Below, one piece after another: positions 19,189-30,166 of a stretch of 64,000 nt of DNA. The DNA is from Gnetum montanum. Taxonomy: Eukaryota > Streptophyta > Gnetopsida > Gnetales > Gnetaceae. The stretch's first letter is position 1; the number at the start of each line of letters is the position of its first letter. The position numbers and the translations under genes are program-made. The stretch spans positions 552,825-616,824 of the forward strand of contig MNCI01003361.1 in NCBI GenBank assembly GCA_015680685.1, written 5' to 3'. A model generated the notes under the pieces. The model searched no databases and had not been told where the DNA came from. It saw nothing but the letters and a program-made list of their open reading frames with translations.

Positions 19189-22051
19189 ATGATACCAAAA
19201 GAGAAGCACATGCAGGAGGAGGCCATCCCAACCAAGGGACACACGACCAAGCACTAAAAGGGGCTAAGAATAGCCTAGGAGTAGGCAGTAGAAACCCATG
19301 CAATGGGACCTCTTCAGGAAGAGGCTAAAGTGGAATCTATCAAATAGATTCCTAAAGTAGCCGAGACAGAACAATCACACCAAGATGAGGCACCAGGGCC
19401 AAGATTGAACCTTAAGGTTACCCTAACGGATGCCTGCCTCAAGTAGATCACATCCAATGAGCTTTAGAAACATGTGCTTCGAGAGCCAAACTTTGGATCC
19501 TTCTTGGAGTTTACTCCTCTAGAAGTTAAGACTCAACTATAAAGCTCTCCCATGTGGCCCATCATCACTTCCAATGGGAAGTGGTATATGGGAGAGACAT
19601 ACCTTTTCTCGAATAATAGGTAGGTTGATTCCACGATCAAAATCAAGGACATATCTATGTCCTACTCAGTGAAGGCAATCTCTGAGGTCCTTAGGATTTC
19701 CTGAAACTAGGGTCACTCTTGTAGAAATTCTAATGCAGGCAAATCTAGGTGTCAAAAAAGAATGTATGCAGCGATGTTATGGAGTCAACTTTAAAGAGTT
19801 TACTGCGCTCACCACATCGTAACGTGCATACTTCAAAATTGGGGCCTTTTATCTCAATCCAATGTTGAGGCCTAGCAAGATCACAACCTTCTTTGCCTGT
19901 GCGTGCACCACTCTAAGCAGTAGATTCCCCATCAACCTTCCATAGCTAATCTATCTTGACATAGAGAAGTGCTTTAAGAAGAATGAACATGGAAGGAAGG
20001 CACTCCCCTTTCCATGCCTCATCAGAAAATTGTGCAAAAGGGAATGCATAAACTGCCACACTAATGACTCAGTTTGACGTGCCCTAATTGCTTTTTGGGT
20101 AGAGATGATGAAGGAAAAAGTGCCTACAAAGGTGATCTAGGAAGAGGAATAGCAATCACCACCTCCACCACCCACTCATGAGACAACGTTGGAGATCCAT
20201 GTTACCATTGAATGCATGTGCAAGCTCCAAGAGCAGCTATTGCAATAGTAGCAATAGCAAGTACAAATGAGTGGTGGTGACCCATTTGTGTACAAATCAG
20301 CCATGAGCCACCTCAATGAAGTGGACTAAACCATAAGCTAGATGGAGGATGGGGTGCCAATTTTCTCAGCCAAACACATGCAAGTGCTTGCAAGGTCAAA
20401 TCTAACTACCCAAGAGGTAATGGTGTCCCTCTCACAATAACAAAAATTCCCAGATATCTTTGGGAATGCTGCTACCTTGTTGGTGCATTTGGAGAAGGGT
20501 GAGGGGGCAACTGTCCTAGTGATGTAGCACCAAGGGTAGGAGATGGTGATTGAAGTGGTTGCTGATAGAGTGGTTGAAGCACTTAATGCACCTGTGGTGT
20601 TTGTACTAGATGTTTCTACACTTAGAGATGTGTAGATGTTTGCAAAAGCTGTCAACAAAAGATTGAGCACAACCAAACATGAAGAATTGTTGGATCGACT
20701 AGTGGAAACCAGGAAACTGATTCCAAATATCTTCAACCTTTCAGATACCATCACTGCTATTTAGATGAAGCTGCTCGAGGCAAGAGGCAAATGCATCATC
20801 ATGGAGGGGCAACTAAAAATAGCCAAAGATGAAAACAAACACTTGGTTGTGGAAGTTGCTAAACTATGAGCTTGCCTCGCTAATCTTGTGGTACTTGTTC
20901 AAGCAATTACATGGAATGAAGCTTTTCAACATCTTTAAGCCAAAGTGAAAGAGGTTGAGTATGCAAAGAAGGCATTAGTCTTTGACTAGTCCTTGGCTAA
21001 TGTCACAATGCATAACATTTAGAAGGACTTGGTCTAGACTCACTGAGAGAATGAGGCCCTAATAATAGAAAATCATCACTTATAGAATGTTAATGCGTAG
21101 AAATAATAGATGTCTAAATTCATCCATCAATAGTAGGAGTAGCTTGCCAAGGTGAATGTTGAATTGAGGAGGTTGACGATAGAAAACAAAAACCTTTAGA
21201 TGGAGGAAGTTCATGCCTTGCATCGGAAATTTGTAATAAAGATTGTTGTTTAGAAGAATAAGGTCCTTAAGTTCAAAAGTGTTAAAAATCACTACAAGGA
21301 CCAGGTGGAATTGTAGAAAGAAATCAATGAGAATCACATCCAATTGGTGAAGGTAAAAGTAAATGAGGACCTCCAGCAGCTCAAGGAAGGATGCAATGTT
21401 TGGAAGCCTATCTTTGATGGTTTGAACAAACACAACAAGATAGAAATTTACATGAAGGAGCTACATATCAAGGAAATGATGGAATACATGGAGCTTGCCA
21501 ACCTCTGATATGCAAATCTAGCAATGCTGATTGTCAGTAAGCCACATTCAAAATTAAACAAGCAGGTGGCCAACTCATATCTATTATACGAGGTAGAGTT
21601 CAAATATCACAAGGAGACTAAGAAGAAGCTTGGGGTTGCAAATGTTAAACTCAATGTTCTCATAGAGCAGTTCACAAATCAAAGATTAACCACTAAGAAC
21701 CTGGCTAAGAGGTTGAATGACTACTAGGATCTACATAATGCACTCAAGACATTTAACATCGAATGCAAATAGTTTGCTGCCTAATTTGTCAACATGAAGA
21801 AGTTGTTCCTGACAATGCCCTCTCTACTGGATATTCCCATTTCAGCCCACATTGATGAAGCAACATGGATCATGAATGATCCCTTGAGTAAGGAGGAGAA
21901 GATGAGGGCATTGTTGGATGTCTTCCATCTTTCACTATAAGTTGCAGCTGCAGCAGGATAATCATAACAATTGCCTCAACAACCGTGTTCACTTGAAGCA
22001 AGAGAAGATTATTTAGAACCTCAAGAGCCTCCACCACTTGGGACCATCTAA
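19189..22051 (+). pseudogene. Element A third ORF: globular domain plus long coiled coil (env position)
   Basis: Starts at ATG 19,189, matched by ATG at the same place in C and E, and ends at TAA 22,049-22,051, about 950 codons with stops and frameshifts. N-terminal domain (about 19,490-20,070): SFLEFTPLEVKTQL, SPMWPIIT, KWYMGETYLF and KIKDISMSY, then segments matching C's HLNPTVRPSKIA and FPVNLPQLIYLEIEK. The remainder is a Lys/Glu/Leu heptad-rich coiled coil with KFIHQ, EELAKVN and LKKDL-type phrases. It ends in a Pro-rich tail. It occupies the Athila env-like position, but I noticed no signal peptide or membrane segment. The N-terminal pattern recalls plant-transposon ORF domains of unknown role; that link is tentative. 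Confidence 0.7.
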
Positions 22052-22282
22052 TTTTCTTCATCATCTTCAAGATGTCTGAGGAGTTTTGATTGTCAATTTT
22101 TGTCCTAGTGTTCAATTTTTTTTTCTATAAAACCTATTTTTGTAATGATTGTAAATTTGTACACTTGGGAACTTAGTTTTTGTTGTGTTTGTTTTGTGTG
22201 TTTGCAGTTAGTCAATAATTCCATACCTTCCCAAAATTTTGTAAAGAACTCAAGGACAAGTTTTCATTTAGTCATGGGGGTA
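22052..22282 (+). other. Element A 3' untranslated part and polypurine-tract region
   Basis: Contains TTTTGTAAAGAACTCAAGGA, conserved in B and E and inverted in C, then GTCATGGGGGTA directly before the 3' LTR. The G-run is the likely plus-strand primer. Confidence 0.6.
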
Positions 22283-23184
22283 TGATGAGTTGCATTGTTG
22301 GGTTGTGTCGATAGGATGCCATTGACGCGACCCCGTCGATGTGATCTCATTGGTGTGATCCCATTGATGTAGGGTTTGAAACATTGATGTGATCTTGTCA
22401 ATGTAGGGTTTGACACGTTGATGTGTACTAGTTGACATGGCATCCTATTTTCACTTATAAATGTGCACCCACCTATCACATTTATGTGATCTTTCCTTAG
22501 TTGTAGTGAAGCTCTTGTAGTTTTTTCCTTTGAAAGTTAGAATATTTTTTGAGTGCTCGCAGTAGGAGTCAAAGAGTGCATGGGCTTTATTTGAGCATTG
22601 ATGTACTTGAGCACTTCATTGTGAATGGCAATAAAGACGAGCTTTTCTAATCAAACCTTGTAGCACTTGGATTAGATTAATTATTTCCTTATGCATTTAT
22701 TATTCATGCACTTTACTTTAATGAATTTTAACTAAGTAATTAACATTGATTAAATAGCGAACATAAGTATGATCACTTTAAGCATACATTTAATGCTTCT
22801 TAATCCTAGTAGTGCTTAATGCTTGGTAACCTAGTGGTGCTATAACATGTTTAAGATGTGTACAGAAAGTGGGAACATATGCTTATGTTAGGAATAGTTA
22901 AATATTAGCTAGTTATTCGATTAAATAAGCATTTAATTACTTTATTCTTGTTCTTAGGTGACTTAAACCATAAAAGACAATGATAAAAATCATATGCCTC
23001 AATTACACCTAACCATATACTTGCACTTCACAAGTGGAATTGGGAGGACAACAATTGTAATAGTTAGATTCACCTTTTGGAAGTAGTGTACCTAGAAACC
23101 TAAAGTTTGTGGAATTTGACTAGATCGCTGAGTGAATGCTAGTGATTCATATGGTTGGACGTAGGGTATACTCGTTGCTCATTA
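22283..23184 (+). repeat. Element A 3' LTR
   Basis: Begins TGATGAGTTGC and ends GCTCATTA; TATAT follows. TATAAA lies at 22,456-22,461 and AATAAAGACGAG near 22,633. It aligns along its length with 10,808-11,674, with many substitutions and some indels. Confidence 0.92.
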
Positions 23185-23560
23185 TATATTATAATTATTC
23201 TAGGGTTCCAAGTTAGCCTCCAAATCTAGTTTTGGTTTTGCCAACCCCCTCCAAACAGAATTCTATTAATATTAAAAAGTTAAAATGCACCATTCGCTAA
23301 GGATTAAGAAAGAGGTTAAACATAGAAAACACTAAAAGGAAAAGCTTAATATACCTATTGAAGTCTTCATCCTTGCAATCAATTTTAGAATTTCATTTAA
23401 AAAACAATAATAATTCATAAAGAAAATTTGAATCATACAAGTGTATGCTATGTAAATAAAAATGTCACAAATCATATATTCAACAACCCATCATATTAAA
23501 TTTCATGGGTCATATGTAATACACATACTATAAATCATTTGGAGTAGGGGAAGGGTAGGC
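23185..23560. repeat. Dispersed repeat, right part of split duplication copy 2
   Basis: Resumes the pre-insertion sequence cut by element A. 23,265-23,560 matches 6795-7200 in order, so element A separates two halves of one older repeat unit. Confidence 0.75.
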
Positions 23561-23914
23561 TATTGAGACTATATAACTATATGTACCCACTAGGCAATTA
23601 ACATGAAATTTATCATTAAGGTCTAGCTTTGGCTACCAAATGGGTTGCTAACATTTTTGATCATAGTAGTATTTAGAGTAATATTTTTTCAAGAGCCTTG
23701 AGATAGTTTTTCCTTAAAAAAATCTATTTGGAAGTGCACATCTACTTATAATTATCTTTTATGTCTTGCTTTTGTTTTACCACAAGGCTCTTTTGTCATT
23801 AAACAAATATGAAAAGCTTGGTAGCATATTAGGAAGTTCTCGCATTTCAACAAAATCACAATTCTTTTCAACGCTATGGATGATATCTCTCCATATTGGT
23901 TGTCTATTCATGGT
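23561..23914 (+). pseudogene. LINE-like relic, left part (interrupted by B)
   Basis: This AT-rich sequence leads into 23,803-23,914, whose second copy at 26,972-27,083 runs on into a LINE zf-RVT-like tail. One frame reads DDISPYWLSIHG here and, in the right copy, continues LPLAIARP. No RT core is visible. Assignment to a LINE depends on the right-hand part. Confidence 0.4.
23803..23914 (+). repeat. 112-bp direct repeat, left copy
   Basis: Identical to 26,972-27,083 except G at 23,879 against A at 27,048. The two copies bracket element B exactly, so this is a target duplication far longer than the 5 bp usual for LTR elements. Confidence 0.92.
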
Positions 23915-25821
23915 CGCGTCAAACCATGGCATCTCTGGATCCAGTATTCAAAAAACAATGCACACACAATGCAGCTGGGCTCACAAACCACGGCAGAATA
24001 CATCCGCAAGATCCAGGAAATGCTCTCGAGCCAGCAAGAGCAATCCGACAGGACTGGTGGAGGAGAAGACCCTTCGGTCTATCGCCCTACCATGAGCCAC
24101 CTGGAGCACGTGGCTCAATCAGTTATCTTGCTTGAAAGGGTAAGGCCGGTATTCTCTATCGCCCAAGCACAAGCTCCAACCAGAACAGATCCAAGCATTT
24201 GAGAGGTAACAATGTCAACCCAACAGTTGTTCCCTAAAATTTCAAGGAATGCTGCTACCTTCTCAGTACGCTTGGAAGATGGTGAAGGGGTGATGGTCCT
24301 AGTCATGCAGCACCAGGGACAGGAAGTTGCAGCCGAAGTGGTTGCTGACACAATTGCTATGGCTTTCAATGCACTGGTAGTACCTGTACCGAACATTCAT
24401 GGACTAAAATATGTACAGGTGTCTGTTGGGACTTCGCATAGCAAGATTGATGTAGCCCAACACGAAGAGTTGTTGGACCGACTGGTGGGAATTGGGCAAC
24501 TGCTTCCAGATGTCTTCGACCTTCCGGACAACATTACTGCAACCCAGTCTAACTTGCTCTCGGCAAGGGGCAAGAGCCTCATTTTGGAAGGGCAACTAGA
24601 AGCTGCACCGCTTGTCAGCACTTGGCAATAGAGGTAGCCCAATTAAGAGCCCAACTTGCCGATCCAGCCATCCTTGACCACGACATCATCAAGGATGAAG
24701 CTTTTCAACAGCTTCAACTTAAACTTCAAATCATCAGGGATGAGCGAGAGACGACGATCCTCGACAAGTCCTTGGCAAATGCTCGAGCATATCACTTAGA
24801 CAAGGACTTGGCTGAGGTTCGCTAGGAGAACGTGCGGCTGACTGTGGAGGTTCATCGCCTGCAAAATGTTGGTGCAGAAAATGAACATATGAAAAATTTT
24901 ATCCACCAATAGCAGGAAGAACTAGCCAGGGTGAACACTGACATAAGAAGGTTGGCTGCTGAAAATTGAAATCTGTCAATGGAGGAGGTTCGGGCATTGT
25001 GACAGAAGTCTACAATCGAAATTGCCACTTGGAAGAACAAGGCCCTGAAATTTGAAAAAGTTAAAAATCATTACAGGGACCAAGTGGGATTGTAGAAGGA
25101 GGTAAATGAGAAGCATATTCAAGTTGCCAAAGCCAAAATGAACTAAGTGCTCCAGCGGCTTCGAGAGGGAGGCGATGTATGGCAATCCATCTTTGATGGG
25201 TTGAATGCCTACAATAAAGCTGAAATTTGCCTGAAGGAGCTGCAGATTGAGGAGATGAAAAAATACATGGAGCTTGCCAACCTTTGATATGCAAACCTGG
25301 CTATGCTCACAGCCGAGAGACCATGGTCAAAATTGGAAAAACAAGTGGCCGCCTCGTATTCCCTATATGAGGGAGAGTTCTAGGCACATAAGGCAACAAA
25401 GCAGAAGCTGGTAACGACAAACGTGAAACTCGAGGTTCTCCGCACAAGCTTTGAAGGACAACGAACAGTCACAGAGGACCTGGCCCGAAGAATAAATGAC
25501 TACTAGCAACTACAGGCATCAATCCAAGCATTCGACATTGAACGCAAGTAATTCACAGCCTAGTTTGTCAACCTGATAGAACTCCTTCTAACGCTGTCAT
25601 GCCCTTGGGAAGTTCCAGTTCCAACACACATTGGAGAAGCTGCTTGGACCGTGAACGACCCCAGAAGCAAAGAAGAAAAGATGAGGGCTCTCTTGGAGGC
25701 TTTTCGGCTGTCTCCAGAAGTGGCAGCTGCTGCAGGGCAACCGTCATCCATGCCGTCACCAATGCATGGGCCAGAGGCTGGAGAAGGTCCATCAAAACCA
25801 CCACCCCCAAGGACAATGTGA
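23915..25821 (+). pseudogene. Element B third ORF, C-terminal two-thirds (coiled coil)
   Basis: The frame open at 23,876-24,202 continues after one TGA at 24,200 to 24,631, then shifts frame near 24,610-24,620 and runs on to TGA 25,819-25,821. The first 40 bases after the junction are not matched in other copies. Recognisable parts: YIRKIQEMLSSQQEQ, then TMSHLEHVAQS; ISRNAATFSVRLEDGEGVMV with LVMQHQGQE; HEELLDRLVGIGQLLPDVFD; the coiled coil; and EKMRALLEAFRLSPEVAAA before a Pro-rich end. Stops at 24,826 and later fit CAG-to-TAG or CGA-to-TGA. It is the best-preserved copy of this protein and shows no membrane segment by eye. Upstream codons of the open frame (23,876-23,914) come from the host repeat. 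Confidence 0.75.
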
Positions 25822-26072
25822 TCTTCTCTAGCAATTTTGTGCATCATCCTACATAGCAGAGGCTCCAAGACCAGCAAGGTTCTCAATTTTGTCTCTGAAC
25901 ACCGCCATTTTTGTAACTTGTCCTCCTCTATAACTTGGGCACTTGGTCAAATTCATGTTGTGTCATGTGTGTGTCATGTATGTGTTTAAGTTATGTGTGT
26001 TGTAAATAAGAATCCATACCTTCCAAATTGTAAAGTAACTTGAGGATGAGTTTTTGCTCAGTCGTGGGGGTA
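25822..26072 (+). other. Element B 3' untranslated region and polypurine-like tract
   Basis: Noncoding, with TTGTAAAGTAACTTGAGGAT and CAGTCGTGGGGGTA directly before the LTR, matching element A. Confidence 0.6.
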
Positions 26073-26971
26073 TGATGAAGTGTCATTAAGTCAATGAGTA
26101 GATTGGGCCACGTATACGCGGCTGCGTCTACGCGGGCCTGTCGACGTAGCCTCCCTACGTCGATGTGGCCTTGTTTACGTAGCTGCCTATCTTGGCCTAT
26201 AAATAAGAGGGCCTTCTACCTCATTTAGGCATCTTTCTAGTAGTTGTAGCGAAGCTCTTACAGTTTATTCCACAGGAGATAGAATATTTTCCAAGTGCTT
26301 TTAGCAAGTGTAAGAAAAGTGATCGACTCTTTATTCGAGCATTGATGTATCTGAGCCCATTGACGTGACGGCAATAAAGACGAACTATTCAAGCATTTCT
26401 TGCAACATTTGGACTTAGCTATTTTATGCATTCAGTAGTTTAATATGTTTATGCTTTGTTAATTGCCTTGCTAATTACTTAAGTTTCTGTTATTATTATT
26501 TCAATCGCTATCGCTCATTCGTAGTTTGTAAAGGCCATAAGTATGACCATCTCAAATGTAATTCAAACACTTGGTAAACCCAGTGACGCTTAACATCTGG
26601 TAACCCAGAAGTGCTAGGAGATGCTCAGAACGTGCTCGGAAGATGGGACCGGATAGTTATGTTAGGAATAGTTAGGATTTAGATTAAGATAATCTTAGAT
26701 TAATTAATATTCTAGCCTTTCTTTCCAAGATAAATTAGCCACCAAAAGATAAACAAAAAAACTATAAAAATCATTAGCCTTAGTCTCACTTAACCATTGT
26801 AAGTAGAACCTCACAAGTGAGATTAGGAGGACAACGATTGTTCTAACCCAAGGTTTCACTGGTTAGAGTCTGGTGTATGTTAAGTGCTTACAGTCTGCGG
26901 ATTTCGACCGAGTTGAGCGTGAATGCTCGTGATTCATATGGTTGGGCGTAGGGGTACCGAGTCGCTCATCA
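26073..26971 (+). repeat. Element B LTR
   Basis: 899 bp, TGATGAAGTG to GCTCATCA. U3 contains GACGTAGCC and CTACGCGG-type CpG-rich repeats, largely undecayed. TATAAATA at 26,198-26,205 and an AATAAAGACGA at about 26,372 follow. It ends directly against the right 112-bp repeat. Confidence 0.92.
26198..26205 (+). promoter_or_regulatory. TATA box of element B LTR
   Basis: GGCCTATAAATAAGAGG context, the clearest core promoter among the LTRs here. Confidence 0.65.
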
Positions 26972-27083
26972 ACAAATATGAAAAGCTTGGTAGCATATTA
27001 GGAAGTTCTCGCATTTCAACAAAATCACAATTCTTTTCAACGCTATGAATGATATCTCTCCATATTGGTTGTCTATTCATGGT
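26972..27083 (+). repeat. 112-bp direct repeat, right copy
   Basis: See 23,803-23,914. Confidence 0.92.
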
Positions 27084-27620
27084 TTGCCTCTTGCTATTGC
27101 AAGACCTTGATTAACTTCTTATTGTTTTTAACAAGGAGTGATTTCTATATCCTCACTATGCTCACATAAGTAGTAGATGACTTCGTCTAAATTTAAGGCT
27201 ATCTATAGTGTTTCTAATTGCATGAGAAATACTTTCTTAAATATCATTCAATAACTTTAAGGTTATATTGCTTTTTCAGCCCCTTGAGAATCTATTTTTT
27301 TTGTTCTTAAGTGGATGGATAACTCATCTTTCTTTCCTTATAGTACTCATAAAGCATATTCTATTCTAAACTCAAAAGTTTCTATTATTGTTAAATGTAA
27401 TACTTTTTGGTCACTTGATGATTTAGAAAAGCTATAACATACTGGATTTAGAGGTCTTTGGAAGCTTCCTTGTCTTCTTAAAATTAAGCATTTTATTTTG
27501 TATCTTCTTCAACAAAGTTTTCATATTGGATGACATTTGGTGTATTTTGATGTGCTAGAACCTAAATATATGATATGCAATTTAGTTGATGAGCTTTACA
27601 TATTGCTAGTTTTTTGCCTA
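27084..27620 (+). pseudogene. LINE-like relic, right part (zf-RVT-like)
   Basis: STHKAYSILNSKV and, further on, GLWKLPCLLKIKHFILYLLQ at about 27,450-27,510 resemble the plant LINE domain after the RT, where a W-LWK-PPK-KHFLW pattern precedes the zinc-binding part. Stops are frequent. Together with 23,561-23,914 it forms the host sequence of element B. Confidence 0.45.
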
Positions 27621-29079
27621 GTCATATGCACTTTTGATTTAATAATTAATAGAATTCTACCTTTGTATTTTCCCCCAACTAGTACTATTTTATAAAATCC
27701 TTATGATGTATCCATATCTTAGCATTGTCCATTGAAATTGAACTTGGAAGTTAGGGTTTCCATGTCAAGACTCTTACCACTAGGCAAATACCTTTTTTTG
27801 TTTTTGTTTTGAGAAACAGACATAGAGGTTGATAGCACAATCCCCTCACCATAGCAAAGTAGATGTGACCCCCTAAACAAAAGTGTTTCACCTCAAAGCT
27901 ACTCCACTATTACCTTGCCACACCCATAAGTGACCCACTAAACAAAAGTTCCATCACAAAGCTACTTCACTATTGCCTTTCCACACCCATAAGTAAAGCA
28001 TGAATTGAACCAAAACCTCCCAATTGAAAGGTGAGTGTCTTGACCACTATGTTATACCCTTGGATGCAACTAATACCTCATTTTGTTTATAATAAAATTT
28101 TAGATAAGTCAAAATTGATATAATTATTCTTTTTCAACACAAGCTTATAATCATCATAGAAGGATTTGATGCTAATTATTTGTAGCCTAAACAAAGATAG
28201 GCCTAGATGGCACATATCTTAGCATACTCCTTTGGGATTAAACTTGTGATTTGTTGAAGTGCAAGCCACATTCTTTAACCAAGTGAACTATATCTTGCTT
28301 ATAACTAAGCATCATAATCTGAGTAGTTATCTATTTTAGACAAAGCATAAATACAAATATAATTATATTTTTAGTATATGCTGTTTTAAAGAATAAAGTT
28401 GGATGGTATATAAAGTTGTTTAATATTGTATTTTCCAATAGGTTAAGTTGGTAAATTTGTTATTTTATTTGTAATAAGTTGTAGGGCATTTAATTTGGTA
28501 CTAGAACTAGATGACTATGTGTACCCTTGAACTTCAAATTAGCATATGTGTAAGGATGAAACTCATGACTTCAAAATCACAAGTGACATGCTTTAATCGA
28601 TTCAGTAGTACCTGCCTGATTGACCAACACTCCAAAGTTTGACTACTTGTTAAGTAAACATTAAGGTGTTATCTATGCCCTCCTTGAAGTGTTGGAAAGT
28701 TTGAATTATTGTTGAGTAAACATCATTATCTAGATAGACTATGGATAGTTTGAATAGTTATCATCTACTAAACTTTATGTTCTCTTCTAAAGAGATAAAT
28801 TTAACCGTTTTTGCATGATAGCTAAGATGTTAGATTAAAATCAAATTGAAAAGGTGAATTATAAAAAACAAACCATGCCATTTTAACAATCATGTCAATG
28901 TTACATGTCTTGATAAGTATGTACCTACACCTTTAATGATATCTTTGCTCCTAGAACTTACCTATAAGTAATCGTCATCTAGGTTTTATTCGAAACTATA
29001 CCAAACCCATGCCCCTTGTTAAATCAATCAGTGATGGATGGTCCAAATGTTGGCTTTCAGTCACATGGAGAAACAATGA
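27621..29079. other. Intergenic with two antisense SINE-like heads
   Basis: On the minus strand, GTATTTGCCTAGTGGTAAGA (about 27,790-27,770) and GTATAACATAGTGGTCAAGA (about 28,060-28,040) resemble Pol III box A. Each is followed by TTCAATT-like box B remnants. A 27,880-27,990 stretch repeats GTGACCCACTAAACAAAAG-like text twice. No gene is seen in the rest. Confidence 0.45.
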
Positions 29080-29220
29080 GGTGTTAGCCTAGTGAGTCTT
29101 GGCCTCGTAACCCTAAGTTAAAGCTTCCATTCTATTAGATAACATTGAGTTAAAACTTCTATAAATCTTCACTTATCTTTATAGCATGTTAGTGAAAACA
29201 TACAAGCTGAGCTATGGGTT
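29080..29220 (+). mobile_element. tRNA-like SINE relic
   Basis: GAGGTGTTAGCCTAGTGAGT, then CCTCGTAACCCTAAGTTAAAG, then AACTTCTATAAATCTTCACT, the same order as the antisense copy at 1255-1385. Confidence 0.5.
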
Positions 29221-30063
29221 ACAACCACATAATAATTTTATGAACAAAGCATTGTAGTTTTGAATAGAAAACGTTTTCAAAAATATTGCTTCAAAATTTC
29301 CACTTTAAATTATTTTGTAGAATCAAGGATTGCCTGCATTAAATAATGTGCAGAAACCTAAAAAATTTGTAAGCTCACCTTGAACTGTGACCTGACTCCC
29401 GCTCCTTGTTCACACTATGAACAGTACCATCCCAGCTCTCCCTATATCACAGCTTTTCGCACAAACTGTGATGCTAATTACAGCTCAACTTTTTTCCTTC
29501 GTGTGACTGGAGCATGAGCCTTGTTACAAAAGGGCACCAACAAGGTATGCTATCGCAGCGACTGCGTCGAGACGTACGACTGCAACTGTTTGCAATAATA
29601 TTAGGATACCCTTACCGAATAAAACGCGGTGTGAAGAGAGGCGATGCAGCCGTCCCACGAAGCCGTTCTCCTTAAATCATAAACATGCATAAAATTTTAC
29701 ACTCCTTTTCAATCGTAATCAATTCTTGTGTCCAGGCAAAGATCATGCAACTCCCGAGGCGTATTTCCAGCCTTCCAGATAAAAGGATCATGCAAATCGT
29801 GTGAGGTGCAGGTGCAGGAAAGAAGAAACAAACAGCGGCACAGCGATGCTGGTGGCCGAGGAATCGAAGTAAATGCAGACATGGCCCTAACACCGACATA
29901 GACACCTCACAATTGCTGCAGCAGAATGTCAGGGCTTTGACGGTTGCACCTAACGAGAAAATGCAGTTGGCACGCTTTCGTCTCCTGCTGTTTCCATTTA
30001 GCCATGTGTTTGCCTTCTTAACAGGGCCAGATTCTAGCTGTTCATAGAATTTCAAACCCAGGC
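29221..30063. other. Upstream region of the SDR gene
   Basis: From about 29,390 the sequence is less AT-rich and keeps CpG, as expected near an active gene. Minus-strand frames here (29,672-30,055) have no recognisable product and are not called. Confidence 0.5.
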
Positions 30064-30070
30064 TATATAA
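30064..30070 (+). promoter_or_regulatory. TATA box of the SDR gene
   Basis: TATATAA, about 103 bases before the ATG. A start of transcription near 30,095 and a purine-rich leader of roughly 70 bases would fit. The position is inferred, not mapped. Confidence 0.6.
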
Positions 30071-30166
30071 TTTAAGGCTTCTGAGGATCCCAATTGCTAG
30101 AGCAGGAGCAGCAGGAAGAGAAGAATCGTAGCAGCAGTGAAAGAATCGGATTCAAGGAGGAGAAGG

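Larger units (their letters stand above)
10808..23184 (+). mobile_element. Element A: complete Athila-like Ty3/gypsy retrotransposon
   Basis: A 12.4-kb element with two LTRs starting TGATGAG; the LTRs end AATCA (5') and CTCATTA (3'), against CTCATCA in related copies. A 5-bp target duplication TATAT lies at 10,803-10,807 and 23,185-23,189. Order: 5' LTR, PBS, gag, protease, RT, RNase H, integrase, a 2-kb noncoding spacer, a coiled-coil ORF, a G-rich tract, 3' LTR. Protease-RT-RNase H-integrase order is that of Ty3/gypsy. The tRNA-Asp-like PBS, the FMDDF box and an ORF between pol and the 3' LTR suit the Athila lineage. All frames carry stops and frameshifts, so the copy is dead. The two LTRs differ at many positions, so it is old. 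It inserted into a SINE/dispersed repeat unit. Confidence 0.93.
23915..26971 (+). mobile_element. Element B: 5'-truncated Athila-like insert (third ORF + 3' LTR)
   Basis: Only the third ORF, from within its middle, the 3' untranslated region and one LTR are present. gag, pol and the 5' LTR are absent. It is bracketed by the 112-bp direct repeats. Sequence is GC-richer and less decayed than A, with few stops. This looks like capture of a partial element copy rather than normal integrase-mediated insertion. Confidence 0.85.

Noticed and set aside
20338-20754. Minus-strand frame of 138 codons (and similar at 21,080 and 24,115-24,642)
   Set aside because: Antisense shadow of the coiled-coil ORF.
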